Positions 25,416-35,000 of a stretch of DNA of 64,000 nt are shown here, one piece after another. The translations under genes and the position numbers were made by a program. How positions within the stretch are numbered: the first letter of the stretch is position 1; the number at the start of each line of letters is the position of its first letter. Origin of the DNA: UBA2365 sp964594045 (GTDB taxonomy: Bacteria; Bacteroidota; Bacteroidia; Chitinophagales; Saprospiraceae); NCBI GenBank assembly GCA_964594045.1, contig CAZQKR010000012.1, positions 48,044-112,043 on the forward strand. Direction: 5' to 3'. Under the pieces are notes generated by a model. That model was not told the DNA's origin, searched no databases, and saw nothing but the letters and a program-made list of their open reading frames with translations.

Positions 25416-27305
25416 TTATCTGGAAGCGGTTTTGTTGGCATTCAGTTCCAGCAGTGCAGAGATCTGCGCCTGTTGTTGCTGAACGATCTTTTTCAGTTCA
25501 TCGATCTCGGTTTGTTGTTCCTGAATGGCTTTTACCAGAACCGGTGTCAGTTTATCATAGCTCATACCCCAAAGTTCAGTTTTTTCATTTTCCGGTTTGG
25601 AAACTACTTCCGGGAGGACCGGGAAGACTTCTTGGGCGGCAAAGCCAATTCCGTATTTTCCTGTTTCTCTGATCAAAATCAGATCACCTGCCGTTTCTGA
25701 GTCGTGTTGGAAATAGCTGACAGGCTTTAATTTCAAAATTTCTTTCAGTCCATAGGAGATAGGTTGCATATTAGTTTTGAGCCGTTCATCCGAATAGGTT
25801 GTCCATTCTGTGGCCCTGGCTTTTCCAATGCCATCAGATGCATTGTTTGGTAAATGAAGTGCAAAAGATGGTTCGGTAATGGTTTGAAGCCCTATACGTC
25901 CGTTTTTCAATATCGTCAAGGCATTGCTTCTTGTTTCATTTGCCAGGCCATTGCCTATTACAAAAAGGCGATCGTTCCAATTCCAACCATTTTGAGCAAC
26001 AGGTGTATAATTTGTGTTATACCTTCCAATTACAGTTTCATGCCCGGATACGGCAGTTGTGTAATAACCCATGGAAGTGGAAATATCACCTGAGGCAATG
26101 GTATTGTCACCCATTGCTGTGGATGCATATCCGGATGCAAGTGTGTTATACCCCATGGCAGTGGAACGATCCTGAGAAGCAGTGGTTGAAAATCCCATGG
26201 CAGTGGAACGTTTTCCTGAAGCGGTGGTTTGATAACCCATGGCGGTGGATTCATCTTCAGAAGCGGTTGTGCTAAATCCCATAGCAATGGAATTTGTTCC
26301 GGAAGCTGTTGTATAATATCCCAAGGCCGTAGAATGCATCCCTGAAGCTGTTGTTTCATGCCCCATTGCAGTGGATATTTCTCCTGAAGCAAATGTTGAT
26401 CTTCCCATCGCGGTGGATAAACTTCCGGAAGCAGTGGTAAAGTATCCCAATGCAGTGGAAACCATACCTGTGGCTTTTGTTGAATAACCTGTGGATGCAG
26501 AATACTCTGTTGAAGCTATTGTACGATAACCCATTGCGGTGGAATAGTCTCCGGAAGCGATGGTTGAAAATCCGGATGCAAAGGAAAAATTGCCAATGTT
26601 TTCAATATTCCATTGATTTGACTGGACATGACCCGCTCTGAATGCTGCCTTGTCCGGATACCACATCATTCGGGTACCTTCCCATGAGGCCGGTGGGTAA
26701 CCCGGATCCGCAGATTTATAATCTCCCTGGAACAGTACGTTTCCTTTACCCTGTTCCTTTCCGATAATGTGAAGCATTGCATCAGGATAGTTTGTTCCGA
26801 TGCCGACATTGCCTGTTCTGCCTATAAACCCTGCCGGATCTGCGTCCCCGGTCCAGGTCGGATCCGATTCCACAATTCCTCCTGCAATCTGATCAGCTGT
26901 TTTTGAATGAAGGGCATATGGAACGGAAAGCAATTGAGAGCGTCCCAGATTGACATATCCGGCTCCGGCATCTATTTCTGTCTGCAAAAAATACTCACCT
27001 GAAGCCCAGCCTATAGCAGTCATGCTACCAGACACAGTTTTTCCCCGGCCGACCTCAATATGAACAAGGCCCAATTCACTGGTAACTACATCATGTGTTT
27101 CCAGATATTTTTCAACTGAATTATCATAAATGCCGACTCTCATGGTCAATGACTTGTTTTTCATCAGCTGACCGCTGTCATCTCTTAGTACTGCCTGATA
27201 TTTGAATGCCTGAGGAACCTGGGCAATAGTATGTATGGAAACCAGAATTAAAATTACAGCCTGAAACGGCCTGATCGTTTTTATATAAGATATTTGAGTG
27301 TTCAT
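25416..27305 (-). CDS. Fibre-family protein with distinct N-terminal domain, head repeats and S74 chaperone (629 aa)
   Basis: The N-terminus differs from its paralogues: after the signal peptide comes PQAFKYQAVLRDDSGQLMKN, LTMRVGIYDNSVEKYLET and GEYFLQTEIDAG, a domain of about 130 residues that is common in Bacteroidota proteins with fibre-like C-termini. One module follows (GTRMMWYPDKAAFRAG, then about fifteen 14-residue repeats of the TTASG.STAMG type, then ETVIGRYNTNYTP and DRLFVIGNG). The C-terminus has YSDERLK (S74 dyad), GIGFAAQEVFPVLPEVV and the coiled coil EIDELKKIVQQQQAQISALL. It is third in an operon after the 1238-aa fibre and the 178-aa T9SS protein, 29 bp downstream of the latter. 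Confidence 0.85.
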   Translation of the reverse strand: MNTQISYIKTIRPFQAVILILVSIHTIAQVPQAFKYQAVLRDDSGQLMKNKSLTMRVGIYDNSVEKYLETHDVVTSELGLVHIEVGRGKTVSGSMTAIGWASGEYFLQTEIDAGAGYVNLGRSQLLSVPYALHSKTADQIAGGIVESDPTWTGDADPAGFIGRTGNVGIGTNYPDAMLHIIGKEQGKGNVLFQGDYKSADPGYPPASWEGTRMMWYPDKAAFRAGHVQSNQWNIENIGNFSFASGFSTIASGDYSTAMGYRTIASTEYSASTGYSTKATGMVSTALGYFTTASGSLSTAMGRSTFASGEISTAMGHETTASGMHSTALGYYTTASGTNSIAMGFSTTASEDESTAMGYQTTASGKRSTAMGFSTTASQDRSTAMGYNTLASGYASTAMGDNTIASGDISTSMGYYTTAVSGHETVIGRYNTNYTPVAQNGWNWNDRLFVIGNGLANETRSNALTILKNGRIGLQTITEPSFALHLPNNASDGIGKARATEWTTYSDERLKTNMQPISYGLKEILKLKPVSYFQHDSETAGDLILIRETGKYGIGFAAQEVFPVLPEVVSKPENEKTELWGMSYDKLTPVLVKAIQEQQTEIDELKKIVQQQQAQISALLELNANKTASR

Positions 27306-27334
27306 CCTGTTTATTTTTAATGAATGATTTTTTG

Positions 27335-27871
27335 TTATTTTATTTTTACGACCCGGAACTGCATGTTGATGGTGCTTCCGGCTTGCATTACATGAAGCAG
27401 GTAGGTTGCTGGAGGATATCGGTTCAATTGGAGGGCATGGATCCCGGAATTTAATTCGTGAGTTTCCAGGATCCGTCCGTAATTATCCAGAATGGACACA
27501 ATGAAGTTGCTGCTGTAGGTCAGCGGTATTTCAACCATCAGCAGATCTGTCAGCGGATTTGGAAAGACACGAAGATCCGTCAGATCATATACATGCTCAT
27601 CAGACGTGACCATGACAAAGGGCTGATGGAATCCTTGTGTCAGCAGCATTCCGCCCGCAGTATAACTTTCTGTGGACAGTTCACCTAAAGTATATTCCAG
27701 GCTGATGTTCCCTGTCCGGGCATAAGACCCGTTTGATGCAATGACATCATTTTGGAGGCTTTGGCCAAAGGAAAAATGATGAAGGCAAAATGCCCCAAGA
27801 AAAACAAGAAAAGTTGTTTTGCAAATCATATATGATGTTTTATCATTTTTATTGAGCTGTTTTTCAATCAT
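27335..27871 (-). CDS. Small T9SS-exported protein inside the fibre operon
   Basis: A protein of 178 residues. A signal segment (about 17-36) precedes a short domain with SLQNDVIASNGSYARTGNIS and LEYTLGELSTESY, a pattern often seen just before T9SS tags, and then a type A sorting domain from about 100 (LRVFPNPLTDLLMVEIP, VSILDNYGRILETHEL, ATYLLHVMQ). It is almost all linker plus sorting domain, with little room for an enzyme. Its start codon overlaps the stop of the 1238-aa fibre gene (TAATG), so it is translationally coupled to it. It could be a surface partner or anchor for the fibres. Confidence 0.8.
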   Translation of the reverse strand: MIEKQLNKNDKTSYMICKTTFLVFLGAFCLHHFSFGQSLQNDVIASNGSYARTGNISLEYTLGELSTESYTAGGMLLTQGFHQPFVMVTSDEHVYDLTDLRVFPNPLTDLLMVEIPLTYSSNFIVSILDNYGRILETHELNSGIHALQLNRYPPATYLLHVMQAGSTINMQFRVVKIK

Positions 27872-30800
27872 TACCTGAAAACCTGGTCTTCTACAATGTT
27901 GACCGCTTTCAATATAATGGCTATCTGAGTTTGCTGTCTCTCAACCAGCACCTTTAATTGCTCAATTTCAAGCTGTTGGGATTCTATAATCTGCTGCTGC
28001 TCCTGCATCGCTTTCACCAGTACTGGTGTCAGTTTATCGTAGCTCATACCCCAAAGTTCTTTAAGTTCATTTTCAGGTTTGGATACCACCTCCGGGATGA
28101 TCTGATAAACTTCCTGAGCGGCAAAACCGATGCCGTTTGCTCCGGTTTCTTTGATCAAGATCCTGTCATCTGCCGATTCAGAGTCATGTTGAAAATAGCT
28201 GACAGGCTTTAAGCTCATAATCTCTTTCAGGCCATAGGAGATGGGCTGCATATAGGATTTGAGTCGTTCATCCGAATAGGTGGTCCAGGCATTTGCTCTG
28301 GCTTTACCGATGCCATCATCTGCGCTGTTAGGAAGGTGAAATGCAAAAACAGGTTCAGTTACTGATTGCAGCCCCAATCGTCCGCTTTTCAGTAATGTCA
28401 ATGCATTGCTTCTGCTGCCAGAGCCATTTCCAACTACAAATAGCCTGTCATCCGGATGCCAGATAGGACTAGTTGGTGTATAATCAGTATTCAAAGACCC
28501 TATTACAGTTTCATATCCTGATTTTGCAATTAAAGCGTATCCAATTGCGGTGGAATTCCATCCTGAAGCTATTGCACCATTTCCCATTGCAATAGAGTGT
28601 ACTCCTGAGGCAGTTTGAGAATCTCCTATTGCTGTTGAATAATCACCTGAAGCAGTTGAGTTTATACCTAATGCTATTGAATGATCACCTGAAGCAGTGG
28701 TATTATTTCCCAATGAAGTTGAATTACTTCCTGAAGCAGTTGTATTAAAACCCATTGCTATTGAGTAAAGTCCTTTTGCTTTAGTGTTAAAGCCTATTGC
28801 GAATGAATAATCACCAATACTGTCCTTTAACCACTGAAAACCTGTTACACGGCCAGCTCTGAAAGCCGCCTTGTCAGGGTACCACATCATGCGGGTTCCG
28901 GAAAAAGATGCCGGAGGATTACCAGGATCAGTGGATTTAAATTCACCCTCATGTAACACATTACCTCCTCCGGTAGCTGTTCCGTGTGTATGAAGCAAAG
29001 CAGAAGGAGTTGAAGTACCCATTCCGGTATTTCCATTTTTTAGAACAGTAATAGCATTACTTCTTGAACTGTTTCCGGTTCCATTTCCAATGACAAACAG
29101 GCGGTCAGCGGCATCCCAATCATCTGATGAAATCGGTGCATAAGTAGCATTCCAACGTCCTATCACAATTTCATATCCTGAAGGTGCAGAAGTGGAAGAC
29201 CCCATTGCAGTTGAATAATCTCCTTTTGCTGTAGTGTTTTGACCCATTGCGACCGAATGATAACCTATGCTGTCTTTATTCCACTGCAAACCAGTCACGT
29301 GTCCAACCCTGAACGCTGCTTTGTCCGGATACCACATCATACGGGTTCCGGCGCCGGAGGCAGGTGGCTCGCCGGGATTGGTGGCTTTGTATTCACCTGA
29401 AAGCAATACGTTACCTCCTCCAGTAGCTGTTCCGTTTGTGTGAAGCAAAGCAGAAGGAGTTGAAGTACCTATTCCTGTATTTCCATTTTTCAAAACAGTA
29501 ATAGCATTGCTTCGGGAACCGCTTCCGGTGCCATTTCCAACGACAAACAAGCGGTCATCTACATCCCAGCCTTTTGTTGAATTAGGTGTATAAATTGTAT
29601 TCCAACGTCCAATCACAGTCTCGATCCCTGATAGTGCGGTTGTGTTTGAACCTATTGCTAATGAATAATATCCTGAAGCAATTGTAGAAGACCCGATTGC
29701 TGTTGAATAATCCCCGGAAGCTATTGTTTCCCTTCCAAATGCAGTTGAACTAGATCCAGAAGCAATTGACTCTCTGCCTATTGCCAATGAATAGTCTGCT
29801 TTTGCTTTAGTGTTATTTCCCATAGCTATCGAATAAAAACCTATACTATCCCTGTTCCACTGCAAGCCAGTTACATATCCTGCTCTGAAAGCTGCCTTGT
29901 CCGGATACCACATCATGCGGGTTCCGGCGCCGGAGGCAGGTGGCTCGCCGGGATTTGTAGCTTTGTATTCTCCGGTATGCAATACATTGCCTCCTCCGGT
30001 ACCTGTTCCGTGCGTATGAAGTAAAGCGGAAGGTACAGAAGTGCCAATTCCTGTATTTCCGTTTTTAAGGACAGTTAGAGCATTACTTTTTGAACCGCTG
30101 CCGGTACCATTTCCAATGACAAAAAGCCGGTCATTTGCATTCCATGATGTGGTTGAATTCGGAGTATAGTCTGTGTTCCAGCTGCCAACGACCATTTCCC
30201 AGGGTGATTTGGAAGTTGTACTGCCACCCAGAGCAACGGAAAGAAAAGCAGCAGCATTCGTGCCACCTCCCATGGCAACAGAATAGTCTCCTTTCGCGAT
30301 TGTGTTCAGGCCTGTGGCAACAGAAAAAAGTCCTGTGCTATCCTTATTCCATTGTTTTCCATCAACATATCCAACCCTGAATGCCGCCTTATCGGGATAC
30401 CACATCAACCGGGTTCCCTCACCAGTGATCGGTGGATCGCCCGGATTTGTGGTTTTGTATTCTCCTGAAAGCAATACATTACCTCCTCCTGTGGCCGTTC
30501 CGCGGGTGTGAAGTAAGGCGGTAGGTGTCGAGGTGCCAATTCCCGTATTTCCGTTTTTTAAAACAGTCAGGGCATTGCTTCGGGCTTCACTGCTTAAACC
30601 ATTACCAATCACAAACAGACGGTCAGATGGACTCCATCCTTCAGTGGAGATCGGAGTATAATCAGTGTTCCAGGATCCGAGTGTCGTTTCATATCCGGAT
30701 AGTGCAGATGAATTATGTCCCATGGTCGTGGAATAATCACCGGAAGCAGTAGTTTGCCAGCCTATCGCGGTGGAAGTTTCACCTGAGGCAGTAGTTTGCC

Positions 30801-31587
30801 AGCCCAACGCGGTGGCCCTGGTTCCTGAAGCTGTTGAGGTATAACCCAGGGAAGTTGAATAGTCCCCGAGAGCGCTTGTTGTGTACCCCATGCTCAGGGA
30901 ATTTGCTCCTTTTGCATTTGTTGATCTTCCAATAGAAATGGAATAATCTCCATTGGCCACGGCATTATATCCCATGGAAGTGGAAGCAGCACCTTTGGCC
31001 CTGGTACTGAAACCGGTGGCTGTTGAATAATGTCCTATGCTATCCTTATCCCAGGATAAGTCGGTTACACGACCAACCCTGAACGCTGCCTTATCAGGAT
31101 ACCACATCAAACGGGTTCCGCTACCGGATGTTGGCGGATCTCCGGGAGTATCCTTACATGTACCCCTGAACAGCACATTTCCACCACCCGCTGCAGTGCC
31201 GTGGGCATGAAGCAAAGCAGTTGGATTTGAAGTGCCTATCCCGACATTGCCCGCATTTGTATTTGAAATATGATCTCCGGATCTTGTCCAAAGATCGTCT
31301 GTTGAGGCGGTGATCTTTATCCAGGAAGTGCCGTTAAAAAAATTGAATGCATTTTCGTCGATGTTATAGATCATGAGCCCGTTCGCAGGGCTGCCTATCG
31401 CATCCCTGTCTATTGTTTTCATTCTTGGTATCAGGATCCCTTTTTCTGGGCTTTTTACATCGAGCATGGCACTGGGATCCGGAGAGGAGTTATCATTGTT
31501 TATCCCAATATTTCCCTGGGGGAAGATTTCAGACGGGAAATTTAAAATGAACAGAATAGAAGCAAAAAGATAGTATAGTGGTTTCAT
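27871..31587 (-). CDS. Modular YadA-head-like fibre with S74 chaperone (1238 aa)
   Basis: The N-terminus is signal peptide, NIGINNDNSSPDPSAMLDVK, then FNFFNGTSWIKITA. Five modules are visible, each opening with GTR(M/L)MWYPDKAAFR and closing with a DDRLFV(I/V)GNGT..-like segment and a GNTG(I/M)GTS motif. The numbers of 14-residue head repeats in the modules differ strongly (from about two to about ten). The S74 dyad is in YSDERLKSYM, followed by GIGFAAQEVYQIIPEVV; the terminal coiled coil differs from that of the paralogues (EIEQLKVLVERQQTQIAIIL). It is first in an operon with the 178-aa and 629-aa genes, behind promoter copy C. Confidence 0.85.
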   Translation of the reverse strand: MKPLYYLFASILFILNFPSEIFPQGNIGINNDNSSPDPSAMLDVKSPEKGILIPRMKTIDRDAIGSPANGLMIYNIDENAFNFFNGTSWIKITASTDDLWTRSGDHISNTNAGNVGIGTSNPTALLHAHGTAAGGGNVLFRGTCKDTPGDPPTSGSGTRLMWYPDKAAFRVGRVTDLSWDKDSIGHYSTATGFSTRAKGAASTSMGYNAVANGDYSISIGRSTNAKGANSLSMGYTTSALGDYSTSLGYTSTASGTRATALGWQTTASGETSTAIGWQTTASGDYSTTMGHNSSALSGYETTLGSWNTDYTPISTEGWSPSDRLFVIGNGLSSEARSNALTVLKNGNTGIGTSTPTALLHTRGTATGGGNVLLSGEYKTTNPGDPPITGEGTRLMWYPDKAAFRVGYVDGKQWNKDSTGLFSVATGLNTIAKGDYSVAMGGGTNAAAFLSVALGGSTTSKSPWEMVVGSWNTDYTPNSTTSWNANDRLFVIGNGTGSGSKSNALTVLKNGNTGIGTSVPSALLHTHGTGTGGGNVLHTGEYKATNPGEPPASGAGTRMMWYPDKAAFRAGYVTGLQWNRDSIGFYSIAMGNNTKAKADYSLAIGRESIASGSSSTAFGRETIASGDYSTAIGSSTIASGYYSLAIGSNTTALSGIETVIGRWNTIYTPNSTKGWDVDDRLFVVGNGTGSGSRSNAITVLKNGNTGIGTSTPSALLHTNGTATGGGNVLLSGEYKATNPGEPPASGAGTRMMWYPDKAAFRVGHVTGLQWNKDSIGYHSVAMGQNTTAKGDYSTAMGSSTSAPSGYEIVIGRWNATYAPISSDDWDAADRLFVIGNGTGNSSRSNAITVLKNGNTGMGTSTPSALLHTHGTATGGGNVLHEGEFKSTDPGNPPASFSGTRMMWYPDKAAFRAGRVTGFQWLKDSIGDYSFAIGFNTKAKGLYSIAMGFNTTASGSNSTSLGNNTTASGDHSIALGINSTASGDYSTAIGDSQTASGVHSIAMGNGAIASGWNSTAIGYALIAKSGYETVIGSLNTDYTPTSPIWHPDDRLFVVGNGSGSRSNALTLLKSGRLGLQSVTEPVFAFHLPNSADDGIGKARANAWTTYSDERLKSYMQPISYGLKEIMSLKPVSYFQHDSESADDRILIKETGANGIGFAAQEVYQIIPEVVSKPENELKELWGMSYDKLTPVLVKAMQEQQQIIESQQLEIEQLKVLVERQQTQIAIILKAVNIVEDQVFR

Positions 31588-31628
31588 GATACAATATTTT
31601 TATTGATGATGAATATGAAATTCAACGG

Positions 31629-31645
31629 TTATCAACGAGCAGATC
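31629..31645 (-). promoter_or_regulatory. Conserved leader motif, copy C
   Basis: Minus strand GATCTGCTCGTTGATAA, 41 nt before the start codon of the 1238-aa gene. Confidence 0.5.
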
Positions 31646-31788
31646 GGTTTGTGAATCAAAAGTTTTCAGGACACCCATTTAATCATTTTACAAATAAAAA
31701 AAACGGGCATTGCAGCAACGTTTGTTGAAATATGTTGAAATCAACAGAATTAATTATAGAATTGAAATGCACGTAATACTTTGTATTA

Positions 31789-31838
31789 CAAAAATATACC
31801 AAAATTTTTTAAAAAGTCAAAACACAAATTCACTTTTT
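31789..31838 (-). promoter_or_regulatory. Promoter with overlapping inverted repeat, copy C
   Basis: -33 TTTG at 31818-31821 and -7 TATTTTTG at 31789-31796 on the minus strand, 21 nt apart. The inverted repeat at 31811-31838 has one mismatch (one arm carries GTGAA where the dyad expects GTCAA). It drives the three-gene operon that starts with the 1238-aa fibre. Confidence 0.7.
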
Positions 31839-31932
31839 GAAGAAAATCGATCAAAAAGTGGTTTATAAAGATGTTTTACGCACACAGGAAACCAAATTTC
31901 TGGTGAAAGTTATTTTGATGTTGGGAGACAAT

Positions 31933-31966
31933 AAAAAAACACCTGCTTTTTGAGCAAGTGTTTTTT
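31933..31966 (-). terminator. Terminator of the 1283-aa fibre gene
   Basis: Hairpin AAAAAACACCTGC / GCAAGTGTTTTTT with one mismatch, U-rich exit on the minus strand. Nearly identical to the terminator at 25325-25360. Confidence 0.8.
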
Positions 31967-32021
31967 AGAACGGAATTTCCTCAGTTTTCCAAAATCAATG
32001 CGTCGAGATTTGACTTACGAG

Positions 32022-35000
32022 TTATCTGGAAGCGGTTTTATTGGCATTCAGTTCCAGCAATGCGGAGATCTGCGCCTGTTGTTGCTGAACGATCTTTTTC
32101 AGTTCATCGATCTCGGATTGTTGTTCCTGAATGGCTTTTACGAGAACAGGGGTTAGTTTTTCATAGTTCATGCTCCATAGATCTGTTTTTTCATTTTCAG
32201 GCTTGTTCACCAGTTCAGGAATGATTTTGTAAATATCCTGCGCAATAAAACCAAAGTCATTTTTGCCATCTGATTTAATGATGATGTCTCCATCTCTTAT
32301 CTCTGATTCGTGGTGAAAGTAGCTCACAGGCTGCAGTTTCATTACTTCTTTCAGACCGTAAGCCAATTGGCTTTTACTTGACTTCAAGCGACCATCACTA
32401 TAGGTGATCCAGGCATACGCCCTGCCAGTTCCTGTTCCGATCACTGAAGAATTGGGTAATTCTATGGCATATGTGGGATTGTTAACTGATTGAATACCAA
32501 TGCGTCCATTTTTAAAAAATATGTTTCCATTTTGATAAATGTATACATAGTCCTCATCATTATCAGAACCTATAGCCCCTTTATAGGTTGTACCTGAATA
32601 GAACTGCATTTCAGAAAGAAAAGCTCCTGCAGCACCTGAAAGACGCATTTTTACACTTCCACTCCCGCTATTAATATGAAATATTTCACCAGGACTGTCA
32701 GTTCCGATACCTATTTTTCCATTTTTCAAAACCGTCATAGCGTTTTTTCGGTTACTTGTACTGGTCCCATTGCCAATAACGAACAGGCGGTCGTCCGTAT
32801 CCCAGAGAGTTGATTCATCCGGGGTGTAGGTGGTATTATATTGACCAATTACCGTTTCGGCGAAAGAAGGTGCACTGGTATAATAATTCAGTGCTGTGGA
32901 ATAATTACCGGAAGCTGTATTTGAAAATCCTAGTGCAGTTGCAGTATAACCAGAAGCCAGTGTACTTCTTCCGCCTGCAAAAGCATAGTCTCCTGATGCG
33001 CTTGTTGAAGTACCTATTGCAAAAGCATTCAAACCTCCGGCACCAGCATTATCACCGATGGCCACAGAATAATTTCCCCCTGCATTTGCTGAATTTCCTA
33101 AAGCGGTGGCAGCTGTCCCTGATGCTGATGAACCTACACCCAGGGCTGTAGAATAACTACCATCTGCATAAGTACCGGATCCCATGGCAACAGAGCGTGC
33201 ACCGCTGGCAGTTGTGTTGTAACCCATTGCCACAGAATAAGTCCCAATCGAAGATGTATTCCATTGTGCACCATCAACATAACCCGCTCTGAAAGCAGCC
33301 TTGTCCGGATACCACATCATCCTGGTACCTGCACCTGTGGTAGGCGGTTCACCGGGAGTTGCTTTATATGAACCAACAAACAGTACGTTACCTCCGCTGG
33401 TTCCCGTTCCGCTGGTGTGGAGCAGCGCATTGGTATTGGGTGTGGTGCCGATGCCCACATTGCCTGTACTGGTGATTCTCATCCTTTCCAGATTATTGGT
33501 TCCCAAGGCGAGATAGTTATTGGATCGGTTGAATATCGTTCTGTCCGCCCCGGAAAGATGGATATTTCCAGCCACTTCCAGTTTTTCATTGGGTGAAGCC
33601 GTGGCAATGCCTGTGTTGCCGTTTTTCAAAATGGTCATTGCATTGCTTCTCGCAGTGTGCGAAGTTCCGTTGGCTACGACGAACAACCGGTCTGACGAAT
33701 TCCAGTCATTGACATTACCGGGTGTGTAGGTGGTGTTGTATTGACCCACTACTGTTTCAACAAATGACAGTGCTGAGGTATTGGAGCCCATAACCGTTGA
33801 AGAATGTCCTGAAGCAGTTGAATTGACGCCCATTGCAGTTGCAAAGTCGTTGGTTGCACTGGTACTGTATCCCAATGCAATACATGAAGCAGCCGTAGCT
33901 TTTGTTCCAAATCCCAGGGCTGCGGAGTAAGATCCCAGATTGGCTTTGTCCCATTGGGTTCCCTCGACACCTCCTGCCCTGAAAGCAGCCTGGTCGGGAT
34001 ACCACATCAGCCTGGTACCTGCCCCCGAAGCCGGAGGATCACCTGCTCCGGATGTCTTCCTTTGACCGGTGAAAAGCACATTACCTCCTCCGGTACCGGT
34101 GCCATGGGCATGCAGGATGGCGGCAGGAGTAGTGGTGCCGATACCGATCCGCTTATTCGTTATGTCTCCATACAACATATCAGCTGCTCCAAGCACCATC
34201 TGATAATTCGCTGTGGCTGAAGGAGCATCCAAATAGTCGCCAATGATCACGTTATAACTTCCTGTAGTAATATTTTTACCGGCATGATAACCTACAGTGA
34301 TATTATGATTTCCTGAAGAAATTTTCTCCCCGCTATTGATTCCGACAGCCGTGTTATTCCAACCACCTTCATTCAGCATAAGGGTACCATAGCCCAGCGC
34401 CGTGTTCCCTTGACTGGTATTTTGCTGCAATGCTGCATATCCGATGGCCGTATTATAGCTACCGGAGACATTATTAAGCAGTGCATTGACACCCAATGCT
34501 GCATTCGATTCTCCTGATTCATTATTGAATAAAGAAGCATTTCCTACTGCAGTGTTACTGCTTCCGCTTATATTATAATTCAATGCAACATTACCTATTG
34601 CAGTATTGTAATTGCCTGAGGTATTGGAATATAATGTATATGAACCCAAAGCAGTATTCTCGATCCCTGTTGAATTGGTATATAGCGAATTGAATCCAAC
34701 GGCCGTATTTTTATAACCGATAGTATTAGAATAAAGCGATTTGGATCCTATGGCTGTATTTTCAGTGCCATGATATATTTCGGTGGCATTAAGTCCATTG
34801 CTGTAAAGGGCATTATCACCAATAGCCACAATGAAGCTACGGTCAGTATTTGAATACAAAGCTTTAAATCCCATTCCTACATTGGACTCTCCTGAACTAT
34901 TGGAAAACATGGTGTGATATCCCAGCGCACTGTTATTGGAGCCCGAGGCGTTTTCATTCATTGCTCTTCCTCCTACAGCAGTATTATAAATACCAGTATT

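Noticed and set aside
22480..31050. Regular 42-bp repeats that a CRISPR finder might report
   Set aside because: They encode the 14-residue YadA-like head repeats in frame, with conserved and variable codon positions, no spacer/repeat contrast and no cas genes nearby.
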